From Chloroflexi bacterium TSY (GTDB lineage: Bacteria; Chloroflexota; Anaerolineae; Caldilineales; Caldilineaceae): 64,000 bases of DNA. The stretch covers positions 1-64,000 of the forward strand of contig JAHBNG010000079.1 in the NCBI GenBank assembly GCA_019217005.1, written 5' to 3'. Numbering within the stretch: the stretch's first letter is position 1; each line of letters begins with the position of its first letter. The position numbers were made by a program, and so were the translations under genes. Below are positions 8,455 to 16,179 of this stretch, in pieces. The notes under the pieces were generated by a model. It had not been told where the DNA came from. It worked only from the letters and a program-made list of their open reading frames with translations, and searched no databases.

Positions 8455-8487
8455 TATGATAGCGTTTTGTGCAAATCGTACAAAACG
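8455..8487 (+). promoter_or_regulatory. -10 box and palindromic operator of the toxin-antitoxin pair
   Basis: TATGAT at 8455-8460 is followed by a near-perfect palindrome, CGTTTTGTGC (8463-8472) and GTACAAAACG (8478-8487), one mismatch, directly upstream of the ribosome-binding site. This is the usual position for autorepression by a Phd-type antitoxin or toxin-antitoxin complex. Confidence 0.6.
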
Positions 8488-8508
8488 TACAGAGAAGGAG
8501 TTGTATAA

Positions 8509-8763
8509 ATGACTGTTACAACGATCCGAAGTGAAGAAGCTCGGAGTAAATGGCGTGATGTAGTGGACGCTGTGCTTACGAGAACGGGTGAATTCATCAT
8601 TCAACGGTATGGTAAGCCAGTTGCTGTCCTGGTCAATCATGACGAATGGTCGATGCTCAAACGCCTACATGCTGAAGAGTTAAAGCGCCGCTCACAGGAA
8701 CAGGATATTCCCTGGTCTGAGGCAGAGAAGCAGCTCATGGCGGACGGTGTAATCGATGGCTAA
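8509..8763 (+). CDS. Phd/YefM-family antitoxin
   Basis: An 84-residue protein with the family's N-terminal DNA-binding fold (IRSEEARSKWRDVVDAV), the turn and strand FIIQRYGKPVAVLVNHDEW, and a charged, probably disordered C-terminal tail that would wrap the toxin. GAGAAGGAG lies about ten bases before the ATG. It overlaps the next gene by 8 bases, indicating translational coupling with the toxin. It should neutralise the partner and repress the operon through the palindrome just upstream. Confidence 0.85.
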   Translation: MTVTTIRSEEARSKWRDVVDAVLTRTGEFIIQRYGKPVAVLVNHDEWSMLKRLHAEELKRRSQEQDIPWSEAEKQLMADGVIDG

Positions 8764-9031
8764 TTGGACGTTGACCATTGTGCCATCGGCCATAGCAGAT
8801 TTGCATCGCGTTAGGAATGACGAGGAATCCGAACCACCAGAGACTGTCAGACGGCAAAGTGTGGCCGATATCACCAAAGCGATTCGGCAGTTGCCAGAGA
8901 ATCCACATCCACGCGGGGCTGAAGAAATCGAGGGTACTGATAGTATGTATCGGTTAGCTGTTGGTTCTCATTTTGTAGAGTACCAGTTGGTTGAGGCGGA
9001 ACGGAAAGTAAGAATATTGTTGGTTGAGTAA
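8756..9031 (+). CDS. RelE/ParE-superfamily toxin
   Basis: A 91-residue protein overlapping the antitoxin by 8 bases. It shows the RelE-like pattern: an N-terminal strand (WTLTIVPSAIADLHRV), helices, a central Pro/Gly turn (PENPHPRGAEEIEG), then MYRLAVGSHFVEYQLVEAERKVRILLVE for the last strands. RelE toxins cleave mRNA at the ribosome and ParE toxins poison gyrase; the sequence does not show which. It has an acidic insertion (NDEESEPPETVRRQ) between the first helices. The family call is strong from size, order and C-terminal pattern; target unknown. Confidence 0.8.
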   Translation: MANWTLTIVPSAIADLHRVRNDEESEPPETVRRQSVADITKAIRQLPENPHPRGAEEIEGTDSMYRLAVGSHFVEYQLVEAERKVRILLVE

Positions 9032-9054
9032 AAACCAAATATACCGCAAGCGCT

Positions 9055-9108
9055 CATAGATGAGAATGATCTACTCGGGTAAAACTGGGTTAATTTTTCT
9101 CATCTATG
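9055..9108. repeat. Inverted repeat after the toxin gene
   Basis: CATAGATGAGAA (9055-9066) and TTCTCATCTATG (9097-9108) are perfect inverted repeats with a 30-base loop, 24 bases after the toxin stop. There is no T tract. The right arm overlaps the -35 region of the candidate RNA promoter, so it may end the toxin-antitoxin transcript or regulate the RNA. Confidence 0.55.
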
Positions 9109-9125
9109 GCCTTGCTCAGTATAAC
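9097..9125 (+). promoter_or_regulatory. Candidate promoter of the structured RNA
   Basis: TATAAC at 9120-9125 is a good -10 box. TTCTCA at 9097-9102, 17 bases upstream, is a weak -35. Transcription would start near 9132, where the structured region begins. Confidence 0.5.
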
Positions 9126-9130
9126 ATACG

Positions 9131-9300
9131 ACGGCTCAGGCCGGTGCCGAAAACACCGACTTGAGCCTAATCCATGACCGTGAGCGAACACAGTCAGGAC
9201 TGAGGCAGATTCTACCATGCGCGCGGTGCGCGGGACGAGAATTTGTCGTTGAACTGCATTTTATTGAGCCGTCCACGGTCGATCGTGGGCGGTTTTTTTT
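9131..9300 (+). ncRNA. Candidate structured RNA (about 170 nt), family unknown
   Basis: No long plus-strand frame covers this stretch, yet it is dense in pairing. GGCTCAGG (9133-9140) pairs with CTTGAGCC (9160-9167) outside an inner CGGTG/CACCG stem. CGCGC/GCGCG forms a further hairpin near 9220. A terminator with a run of eight T ends it at 9300. The 5' GGCTCA can also pair with a second TTGAGCC at 9264-9270, which shares bases with the terminator stem. It may be a stand-alone small RNA or a leader switch for the downstream GH32-like fragment. I do not recognise a known riboswitch, 6S, SRP or RNase P core. Confidence 0.5.
9268..9300 (+). terminator. Intrinsic terminator ending the candidate RNA
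   Basis: GCCGTCCACG (9268-9277) and CGTGGGCGGT (9284-9293) pair over a 6-base loop and run into eight T. This is a textbook rho-independent terminator only 15 bases before the next start codon. Confidence 0.85.
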
Positions 9301-9315
9301 GTTTCCGAGGTGCGT

Positions 9316-9615
9316 ATGAGTTTCAGGGACGATCCAGAGTTTCGAGCGGGACTGAGCATTGTCATTGCCCTGTTTGTCATAGTTGTCGTTCTTACGTTTG
9401 ACACCCTCAGCATGAGCATCCTGGTGGATCGAACCACATTTGAAATCTTTGCGCATGAAGGTCGGGCTGTTCTCCCTTTGGGCATTGTACTAGTAGACGA
9501 CAATTACGCTCTTGCTGTTGCCGCAAAGGGCGGCAGAGCACGAATCGTTTCATTGGATATCTGGCAACCCGACTCTATCTGGGACTCACTGAGGCAGGAC
9601 CAAAACCTTCACTGA
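9316..9615 (+). pseudogene. GH32 (levanase/invertase) C-terminal domain fragment
   Basis: A 99-residue frame. Its second half matches, from memory, the C-terminal beta-sandwich of glycoside hydrolase family 32: LSMSILVDRTTFEIFAHEG, then a strand ending LPLG, ALAVAAKGGRARIVSLDIW and a final helix. The first 30 residues are hydrophobic (IVIALFVIVVVLTF) and do not resemble GH32. The catalytic five-bladed propeller is absent, so no fructan hydrolysis is expected. It is probably what remains after a deletion joined a foreign 5' end to a GH32 tail. GAGG lies five bases before the ATG, so translation is possible. It overlaps the convergent dehydrogenase gene by 30 bases. Confidence 0.7.
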
Positions 9616-10629
9616 TCCATATTTATTGCGCCCGGCGGCAACGGCAAATGCCTGTTGAATGTCGTTGAGCGGGAAGCGGTGGGTGATTAGTGGCGTGGGG
9701 TCTAATTTACCGACAGCCATCAGGTCCAATGCAATCTGGAATTCCCGCTTTCCATCTCGCCGACCGTAGCAGAATGCCCAACTTATCGTCAATTCACGGC
9801 TTCTGGCATAGCGACTATCCAGGGTCAAAGGTGCAGTGTGCCCACCGACCATACAGATACGCCCGCGAATGGCTGCAATCTCGGTTGCCTGTTGGAGTGT
9901 CTGTGCAGAGCCACCAACCGCTTCGAAGACAACGTCAGCGCCGCGACCCTTTGTACAGGCTTTGATCGCTTCAACCGGGTCGCTTTTATCAACGTGAATT
10001 GGGGACGTTCCAATCCATTCTTGCGCCAATTGTAGAGGCGCGTCGGGTTTCCCAAGCAGCGTAACAGATGATGCACCGGCAAGTTGAGCCATCTGTGCAA
10101 TCGTCAACCCAACAGGACCGCTCCCGATTACCGCAACATAATCACCTGGATGAACCGGCGTCATCGACAATGCGTGAACAGCAACGGCATAGACTTCTGC
10201 CACGGCACCTGCTTCAAATGAAACCTGTTCAGGCAACTGGTAGACGTTTCCCGCTGGTGCAACCATATATTCGGCAAACCCTCCGCCGACAGCGGAACCA
10301 CCAATATGAACAAGCTCAGAACAGAGGTTGTAATTGCCTGAGAGACATTCTGGACAATCGTTACAAGGAATCGTTGGTTCGATTGCAACCCGATCACCGA
10401 CTTGAAAGCCCTGTGTTGCCTTCCCGCAATCAACGACTCGTCCCGTCAACTCATGGCCACCAATTCGAGGTGGACGGGGTTCTTTGGGTGTATGATGGTA
10501 GCCGTGGAGATCGCTCCCGCAGATGCCAGTTGCTTGCACTTCCACAAGCAATTGATTGGCACCCGGTGTCGGCTCGGCAACGGTTTCGATTCGGATATCC
10601 TTGCCTCCATAAAACTGGGCGGCTTTCAT
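9586..10629 (-). CDS. Zinc-dependent medium-chain alcohol/polyol dehydrogenase
   Basis: A 347-residue MDR-family enzyme, close in pattern to sorbitol, butanediol and threonine dehydrogenases. Catalytic zinc ligands are seen in TGICGSDLHG and GGHELTGRV, and the structural zinc lobe in CNDCPECLSGNYNLC. The NAD(P)-binding Rossmann motif is VIGSGPVGLTIAQ. It should oxidise a secondary alcohol or polyol with NAD(P)+; substrate cannot be read from sequence. The frame extends 33 bases further, but the ATG at 10629 is preferred: it begins MKAAQFYGG, as usual in the family, with GAGAAG just upstream. The gene is convergent with the GH32 fragment. Confidence 0.92.
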   Translation of the reverse strand: MKAAQFYGGKDIRIETVAEPTPGANQLLVEVQATGICGSDLHGYHHTPKEPRPPRIGGHELTGRVVDCGKATQGFQVGDRVAIEPTIPCNDCPECLSGNYNLCSELVHIGGSAVGGGFAEYMVAPAGNVYQLPEQVSFEAGAVAEVYAVAVHALSMTPVHPGDYVAVIGSGPVGLTIAQMAQLAGASSVTLLGKPDAPLQLAQEWIGTSPIHVDKSDPVEAIKACTKGRGADVVFEAVGGSAQTLQQATEIAAIRGRICMVGGHTAPLTLDSRYARSRELTISWAFCYGRRDGKREFQIALDLMAVGKLDPTPLITHRFPLNDIQQAFAVAAGRNKYGSVKVLVLPQ

Positions 10630-10675
10630 GGTCTTCTCACTTTGCGTATTTTGGTGGGTCAAGGATTGTGCTGGT

Positions 10676-10785
10676 TAGGGAATGAGAATTTGATAACTTG
10701 TGCATTTCGTTTGAGATCAGCGATTGGGAGATTAGATAATGTACGAGCCGAATCTCTCAATCTCTAATCTCTCAATCTGCAAGTG
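10676..10785. repeat. Partial copy of the 15973-16111 repeat
   Basis: Starts with GGGAATGAGAATTTGATAAC and contains GCCGAATCTCTCAATCTC followed by AATCTCTCAATCT, matching the inner and outer parts of the repeat at 15973-16111. The right terminal repeat is not recognisable, so the copy looks degraded. It lies upstream of the dehydrogenase gene. Confidence 0.5.
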
Positions 10786-10840
10786 AACAGCTTGTTTGCA
10801 GCTCGTTTCTAGATGGCAGAGTCTATTCGTTTGTGATGTG

Positions 10841-10861
10841 AAACAAACAGGCTGTTTGTTT
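10841..10861 (-). terminator. Short hairpin terminator for the ParB-like gene
   Basis: AAACAAACA and TGTTTGTTT pair across three bases, five bases past the stop of the minus-strand gene at 10867. The T-rich arm on the transcript side fits a weak intrinsic terminator. Confidence 0.55.
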
Positions 10862-10866
10862 TACTA

Positions 10867-11145
10867 TTAGGGGAAATCTGCCACATATTTTTCGACAGGG
10901 ATCAATAGATCGCTCCCTGTCTTCTTGTAATATTTATAGGCGGCGGTTATTCGATGCCCACCATCTTCTAGCACATAGGTTTTCCCACAACCACAATTGA
11001 GCAGGCGAATTGGGTCATGAATTGTGTTGCCAGCCCGTAATGATTTGAAGACTGTTTTCAGTCTTTCATCATCTGCACGAACCCAGTTGATGGGCAGTTG
11101 AACCAGTTCACTGACAGGAATCTGCTGAATCGTCACGGTGTTCAT
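10867..11145 (-). CDS. Small ParB-like (ParB/sulfiredoxin fold) protein
   Basis: A 92-residue stand-alone protein with the N-terminal ParB-type pattern: a start such as IPVSELVQLPINW, residues on iterating sites (LKTVFKSLRAGN, HDPIRLL) and the hallmark EDGGHRITAAYKYYK, close to the family's G-H-R motif in the CTP/phosphate-binding pocket. It lacks the helix-turn-helix and dimer domains of true ParB, so chromosome partitioning is unlikely. Small proteins of this kind occur as orphans or with mobile DNA, and function is unknown. A CGCGK-type pair of cysteines (NCGCGK) in the middle is unusual. Confidence 0.7.
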   Translation of the reverse strand: MNTVTIQQIPVSELVQLPINWVRADDERLKTVFKSLRAGNTIHDPIRLLNCGCGKTYVLEDGGHRITAAYKYYKKTGSDLLIPVEKYVADFP

Positions 11146-11287
11146 AAGGCGAATCCAGAAAAATAAATATACATATGAAGAATCACTTTCTCGACTGGTT
11201 CACGCAAGACGCACTACGCAACATGAGTTGTCACCTATCGTTAATTTTCTGGAATGGTCTAATTGGTTCACGTTCACCCAGGTTTGG

Positions 11288-12442
11288 TCATGATTTATAG
11301 GGATCAGCCGCATCGCGCATTCCATCCCCCAAGAAATTGAAAGCCATGACCGTGATCACCACGAATACGGCGGGGATGATCGTCCACCAATAGATTGCCA
11401 CAGCCGCGACGTTCTGCGCATTTTCTAGCAAAACGCCCCAACTCACGGCTGGGGCACGGAGTCCCAAGCCGAGGAAGCTCAACGCTGTTTCGGCTAAGAT
11501 CATGTCGGGGATAGCCAAAGTTAGACTGACAATGAGGTAGCTGGCAAAGTTGGGGATCAGATGGACACGAATGATGGTTGCTTCACTGACACCAGCGACC
11601 CGCGCGGCGCGCACATAATCGAGTTCACGCAATTCAAGAAACTTGCCGCGCACAACGCGGGCCAGCCCTCCCCAACTGACCAGCGATAGGATCACAGCAA
11701 TGCCAAAGTAGATTCGAACCATCGGCCACTCTGCCGGAAGCGCAGCACTCAACGCCAGCCAGAGAGGAATCGTTGGGATCGAGATCAGAAACTCAATGAC
11801 ACGTTGGATAATTGTATCAATAATGCCACCAAAATAGCCAGAGATCCCTCCCAACGTCAGGCCGATGATGAAGGAGAGTGCTACCCCAACCAGACCGATG
11901 GAGAGAGAGAGCCGCGCCCCATGCAGGGTACGAGAAAAGAGATCACGCCCCAGGCTATCTGTGCCAAAGAGAAAAACACCGACAGGTTCGTCTACGCCAA
12001 AAAGATGTCGATCGGTTTCGATGAGCCCCAACAGCTTATATGATTCGCCACGCACGAAAAAATGGATCGGGTAGCGGACCGATTTGTCTTCCTCGTAAAT
12101 CCGCTGTAGCGTCTCCATGTCACGCGTGGCGTTTGAACCGTAGATAAAAGGTCCTCGGAAGTTCCAATCGTCATCGAAGAAATGAACGTAGGTGGGCTGC
12201 CGGAATGAGAAGTCTTCGAAGCGGACCTCTTTGGAATAGGGAGAGACGAAGTCCGCGAAAATGGCGCTGAGGTAGAGAACCAGCAGAACGCTACCCCCAA
12301 TAATGGCTAATCTGTGACGGCGAAATCTCTGCCACATGAGTTGCCACTGGGAGGCCAGATAATAACGTTCTTCAGCACTGAGGCCTGTACGTTCCCGCTG
12401 GGCTTCGGTCTGCTCCGACTGAGTTGGGCTGGCGACAGACAT
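11288..12442 (-). CDS. Peptide-type ABC transporter permease (DppC/OppC family)
   Basis: A 384-residue inner-membrane permease of the peptide/nickel importer class. It has an N-terminal cytosolic arm, a first membrane segment (about 43-65), a large loop of about 120 residues carrying GTDSLGRDLFSR, then five hydrophobic segments. The EAA loop that contacts the ATPase is GLARVVRGKFLELRELDY followed by VRAARVAGVS. The C-terminus FLGDGMRDAADPY is typical for DppC. The loop before GTDSLGRD is longer than usual. It starts three bases after the stop of the DppB-type gene, so the two are one transcription unit. No ATPase gene follows; an orphan ParB-like gene does. Confidence 0.93.
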   Translation of the reverse strand: MSVASPTQSEQTEAQRERTGLSAEERYYLASQWQLMWQRFRRHRLAIIGGSVLLVLYLSAIFADFVSPYSKEVRFEDFSFRQPTYVHFFDDDWNFRGPFIYGSNATRDMETLQRIYEEDKSVRYPIHFFVRGESYKLLGLIETDRHLFGVDEPVGVFLFGTDSLGRDLFSRTLHGARLSLSIGLVGVALSFIIGLTLGGISGYFGGIIDTIIQRVIEFLISIPTIPLWLALSAALPAEWPMVRIYFGIAVILSLVSWGGLARVVRGKFLELRELDYVRAARVAGVSEATIIRVHLIPNFASYLIVSLTLAIPDMILAETALSFLGLGLRAPAVSWGVLLENAQNVAAVAIYWWTIIPAVFVVITVMAFNFLGDGMRDAADPYKS

Positions 12443-12445
12443 AAC

Positions 12446-13438
12446 TTAAGCCTCCATCTCGTTGAAGCGAATACGGGGATCGACCAAAACCAGGACCATA
12501 TCGGAAATGAAGGTACCAATGACCGTCAAAACCGTTAAGAAAAAGAGTAGACTTGAGGCCAGAAACATATCCTCCGAGATCAGGGCGCCATAGAGTTTGG
12601 GGCCTACGGTCGGCAGGTTGAGCACCAGCTCAACGATAAATCCGCCGGAGACAATGTAGGGCAAGACCCAACCGATTGTGCTGGCGATAGGATTTAGCGC
12701 CACCCGCACGGGATATTTGAACAAGAGCCTGTTTTCACCCAGCCCTTTGGCTCGGGCAGTTACAACATATTGCCTACCGAGTTCATCAAGCAATGAAGCG
12801 CGCATCACGCGAATCAGCCCTGCTGTGCCTGCTGTGCCGATGATGATAATCGGCAGTGGAAGATGCTGAAGCAAGTCGACAAACTTCGCAAAACTCCACG
12901 GTTCACGCATATATTCAATCGAAAATAGTCCGCCAACCTTCATGCCGGCGTTGAGTAAAATATACATCAGGATGAGTGCCAATAGAAACCCAGGCATCGA
13001 CATCCCAAGAAAACCTACGAACATGGCGACATAATCCCCAAGGGAATATTGGTTGGTCGCCGAGTAAATGCCGATGGGGATCGCCACAATGTACGTTAAC
13101 AGCAATGTTGAAAGGGAAATCGTCACAGTGAGCCCGATGCGATCACCGATCACCTTCCCGACCGGTTGCTGGTGACGAAAAGACCAGCCCAAGTTTCCCT
13201 GCAAAAGCTGGCTACCCCAACGGAGATATTGAATATAGGCTGGCTGATCCAGACCAAACTGTTTCCGCAGATTCTCCAACCGCGCGTCGTCGAGTTGTCG
13301 TCCTGTCCTAGCTGCTTCAAGAGCAATATTATCGACAAAATCACCAGCCGGTAGCTGGACAATCATGAAACTGACGATACTCGTCAACAAGACAATCACC
13401 AGCATGAACAGTAGACGCCTGATGGTATAAGACCACAT
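12446..13438 (-). CDS. Peptide-type ABC transporter permease (DppB/OppB family)
   Basis: A 330-residue inner-membrane permease. The start MWSYTIRRLLFMLVIV at 13438 is the usual DppB N-terminus; the frame extends 42 bases further without support. Other hallmarks are the conserved first periplasmic loop (LPAGDFVDN), LRKQFGLDQPAYIQYL, the EAA-type loop (MRASLLDELGRQYVVTARAKG) and the C-terminal DPRIRF. With the DppC-type partner it forms the membrane channel of an importer for peptides, oligosaccharides or similar small solutes. A lipoprotein binding protein lies upstream in the same unit. Confidence 0.93.
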   Translation of the reverse strand: MWSYTIRRLLFMLVIVLLTSIVSFMIVQLPAGDFVDNIALEAARTGRQLDDARLENLRKQFGLDQPAYIQYLRWGSQLLQGNLGWSFRHQQPVGKVIGDRIGLTVTISLSTLLLTYIVAIPIGIYSATNQYSLGDYVAMFVGFLGMSMPGFLLALILMYILLNAGMKVGGLFSIEYMREPWSFAKFVDLLQHLPLPIIIIGTAGTAGLIRVMRASLLDELGRQYVVTARAKGLGENRLLFKYPVRVALNPIASTIGWVLPYIVSGGFIVELVLNLPTVGPKLYGALISEDMFLASSLLFFLTVLTVIGTFISDMVLVLVDPRIRFNEMEA

Positions 13439-13480
13439 TGCGTGAATACTCCGAATCGTGACAAGATGAAAGAATGACAA

Positions 13481-13517
13481 GACAAGATGATTTCGTACAT
13501 CACCTTGTCATCTTGTC
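13481..13517. repeat. Hairpin between binding protein and permease genes
   Basis: GACAAGATGA (13481-13490) and TCATCTTGTC (13508-13517) form an inverted repeat in the short gap between the binding-protein gene and the first permease. Such hairpins often protect or end the binding-protein message, raising its level over the permeases. The surrounding TCATCT/TTGTCA repeats make alternative pairings possible. Confidence 0.5.
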
Positions 13518-13544
13518 ATCTCATCATCGTGTCATAAGAATCAC

Positions 13545-15521
13545 CTACTGTTCAATCCACCACGTATCCAATTGATAAGCGGACATCACGCCCCAAGCAA
13601 CAATGGGATCCTCTGTGGGTGCGTTGCGTAGTCGATTCCCGTAAACAAACACGGCTGGTGGTGAAGTGGTCGTCCCAAAGAAATAGAGATTCTCAACGTT
13701 AATTTTGATAATTTCGTTGATCTTCTCTTCGTACTCAGGGCTACCGGCGGGCGTATCAAGCCATTCCCAGACCAGCTCATAGACCTGTTTTATCTCATCT
13801 GGTGGTTCAATTCCTGTTTCACCATCTGTATCCAGCCAATTTCGCCACTCGAGGGAAGACATGGGGCAGCAGCTCTTCCAATGCCAAGGCGGCATGAGCC
13901 GAATGGGGTAGCGGGCGCGACCCAACTGCTCTGCGCCACCATCAGAACTCCAGATCCCCACATCCGTCTCGTTGGCAACAGAGGCCGCCTTCCATGGATC
14001 ATAAGGCATAAACTTGGGTTCAAATTTGACGCCGATCTCTTTCCAATGCAGCGCAACCAAATCAAGCAACTCATCTGAGTAGGCAAGATAGTCAATGGTA
14101 TGTTGACCGATGATGGTCAGCGTTTCACCATCAGGGCGTAGTCGAAACTCGTCGTTGGCGTCCCACTCAAGTCCAATTTCGTCCAGCAGCTCATTCGCCC
14201 GGTCTACATCATGCTCAGCGAAGTAAGTGCCCATCCACTCCTCAAAGCCGGTCCAACTGGATGAGACTGGAGCGGTCCAGGGTTGGGTTAATCCATAGAG
14301 GATATTCTCACTAATTTCGTCGCGTTTAATGGCCAGGGAGAGGGCTTGACGGAAGCGAATGTCGTTAAAGAGTTCGTTCTTGATCGGATCAGGGTGGGTA
14401 TAGTTCAGCGCAAAGCCCACGGCAAATGATTCGTCGGTCCGCGGCCACAGGTGGACCGTAAAGCCGCCCGACTCTTCATTCTGTTTCAAGACGGGAAAGT
14501 CGGCGACGCTCAGACCAGTGAAGTCAGCAAAGTCAAGGTCGCCAGACATAACGCGCAGCGGGGTACTGGAGAAGTCCTCTGCCAGGGCCACCAGTAGTTC
14601 ATCCGCATAGGGAAGCTGATTGCCGGCCATATCAACTTTGAAATAGTAAGGGTTACGCTCCCACAGTGCCGAATCGGCACCGATCTCTTTGACCAGCCAC
14701 GGATTTAGCGTTGGCGCCATCGGATCGGCATTATAGAACCGCGTGTAATATTGCACGGCCTGCTGCCATGTTTCATATCCCTCTGACTCAGCCAATGCCT
14801 CCGCACCGTCGCTGTAGTCGGGCATATATTGCTTGATGAAATGTTCTGGATTTGCGCGTGGCCGACCGGCAAAGACTTCCGTTGCACGATAGTATGGGAC
14901 AGCAAAGGTGTATTCTATCGTATAATCGTCAATGACGTTCAAACCCATCAACTCGTCACCAGGCGTGAAATCGGTCGAGATTTCTGGAGTGAGATCAGCA
15001 TTCTGCAAAATATCGTTATACCAAAATTCGAAGTCAGCGGCAGTGAAGTCATCACCATCAGACCACTTCATGCCTTCGCGCAGGTGGATCGTGAGGCTCA
15101 TGGCATCGTCGGATAGCGTCACCTCTTTGGCAATATTGGGCTGGAAGCTGCCATCGAGGTTCACCAAAAGCAACCCCTGCTGAGAGCTCTCGGTTAGCTG
15201 GGTAAAAACACCGGCCCCTTCTAAAAGACCCAGCAAACGCATCGGCCCACCATATTGACCAATTTCGACTGGTGTGACAACCAATACATCATTTGGCAAC
15301 CGTTCGTCTACAGGGGGTAGGGCACCGCTTGCAACCAATTCTGCCAGCATTGGTGACTCGTTATAGCCATCGGAACTTGAAACTGCATCGGTCGATGAGT
15401 CAGCGCTTGATGCATCAGCGGCTGGTTCGGCGGCTTGGGGCGATTCCGCAGGGCCACTACCACAGGCAGCCAGAAGCGCCACGATCAGAATCAAACTCGT
15501 TCGCTTGATTAACTTGTGCAT
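13545..15521 (-). CDS. Extracellular solute-binding lipoprotein, family 5 (peptide-type)
   Basis: A 658-residue binding protein. The ATG at 15521 is chosen because AAGGAGG lies about eight bases before it and it begins a lipoprotein signal (MHKLIKRTSLILIVALLAAC) with lipobox LAAC; the frame runs 69 bases further upstream. A Ser/Ala/Asp-rich spacer (about 24-55) leads to the SBP_bac_5 fold, with the typical LREGMKWSDGDDFTAADFEFWY segment and GLTQPWTAPVS near the second lobe. It is longer than most Dpp proteins (about 500-550). It would capture peptides or sugars outside the membrane and deliver them to the two permeases downstream. Substrate cannot be read. Confidence 0.9.
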   Translation of the reverse strand: MHKLIKRTSLILIVALLAACGSGPAESPQAAEPAADASSADSSTDAVSSSDGYNESPMLAELVASGALPPVDERLPNDVLVVTPVEIGQYGGPMRLLGLLEGAGVFTQLTESSQQGLLLVNLDGSFQPNIAKEVTLSDDAMSLTIHLREGMKWSDGDDFTAADFEFWYNDILQNADLTPEISTDFTPGDELMGLNVIDDYTIEYTFAVPYYRATEVFAGRPRANPEHFIKQYMPDYSDGAEALAESEGYETWQQAVQYYTRFYNADPMAPTLNPWLVKEIGADSALWERNPYYFKVDMAGNQLPYADELLVALAEDFSSTPLRVMSGDLDFADFTGLSVADFPVLKQNEESGGFTVHLWPRTDESFAVGFALNYTHPDPIKNELFNDIRFRQALSLAIKRDEISENILYGLTQPWTAPVSSSWTGFEEWMGTYFAEHDVDRANELLDEIGLEWDANDEFRLRPDGETLTIIGQHTIDYLAYSDELLDLVALHWKEIGVKFEPKFMPYDPWKAASVANETDVGIWSSDGGAEQLGRARYPIRLMPPWHWKSCCPMSSLEWRNWLDTDGETGIEPPDEIKQVYELVWEWLDTPAGSPEYEEKINEIIKINVENLYFFGTTTSPPAVFVYGNRLRNAPTEDPIVAWGVMSAYQLDTWWIEQ

Positions 15522-15578
15522 TGATGTTCCTCCTTCATTAGCTCCTCTTCCACAATTGTACGCACGTCGCTTTTTTCG

Positions 15579-15653
15579 AGTGTGTACCACAAAGTGTGTA
15601 AATGAACACTGCTCAGTCGAGAACCACTGCAGTTACACACTTTGGGACACACT
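15579..15653. repeat. 75-bp inverted-repeat element upstream of the binding-protein gene
   Basis: The left arm AGTGTGTACCACAAAGTGTG and the right arm ending TTTGGGACACACT are inverted copies of each other, about 21-23 bases each. A second copy lies at 56466-56542, with conserved arms and a different middle. Both stand upstream of minus-strand operons. The ends resemble those of some IS256-like elements, which would make it a MITE, but no target duplication is visible. Confidence 0.7.
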
Positions 15654-15972
15654 CCCCTTTTTTCGTGGGCATTATTTGCTCGGGTATACAATAGGGAGAC
15701 AAATTTCTTGATAATTCGATTGACGGTAACTGATTGCACACCGGCAAATGCGCCAAAGACTTTCTTCCTCCCATACTACTGAGGGCAAAGACTCTGTATA
15801 CAGACGTTAGGGGATAATCAAAATCACAATACTGCGGTTGGCAACATATTCTACCACGCTCGATTCATGAGTAACAAACAGTTGGCTCTCAGTAGGAAGC
15901 ATTTCACTTGCTACATAGATTCATGAATCGCGTAGGAATATGATCACCCCAAATAGAATGGTTCAACAGGCT
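15654..15972. other. Intergenic stretch without recognised genes
   Basis: About 320 bases between two repeats upstream of the binding-protein gene. I see no convincing frame, hairpin or tRNA here. It probably contains the promoter of the importer operon, but no clear -35/-10 pair stands out. Confidence 0.4.
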
Positions 15973-16111
15973 CTTAGGAATGAGCTATAAATAACTTGGA
16001 CATTTGGAGATTGTGAGAGTAGAGATAGAGAGATTCGGCCCTTGTAATCTCTAATCTCTCAGTCTCTAATCTCGCACAAACTGTACAAGTTGTTAAATTC
16101 CCATTCCTAAG
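15973..16111. repeat. 139-bp repeat with terminal inverted repeats
   Basis: CTTAGGAATG at the left end and CATTCCTAAG at the right end are perfect inverted repeats. Further inside, AACTTGGAC and GTACAAGTT continue the symmetry. The centre holds TAATCTCTAATCTCTCAGTC-type repeats. A partial copy is at 10676-10785. It follows the broken CotH gene. It is probably a small non-autonomous mobile element; no target duplication was found. Confidence 0.65.
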
Positions 16112-16179
16112 GGAGTGAGACGAGAAATCGAACCATGAAGAAAATGAAGGTATTGAAGAAGAGGCAGACAATCCTTCAG

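Noticed and set aside
9131..9300. 6S RNA, SRP RNA, RNase P RNA or a common riboswitch
   Set aside because: None of the core motifs that I can recall for these classes is visible; left as an unassigned candidate.
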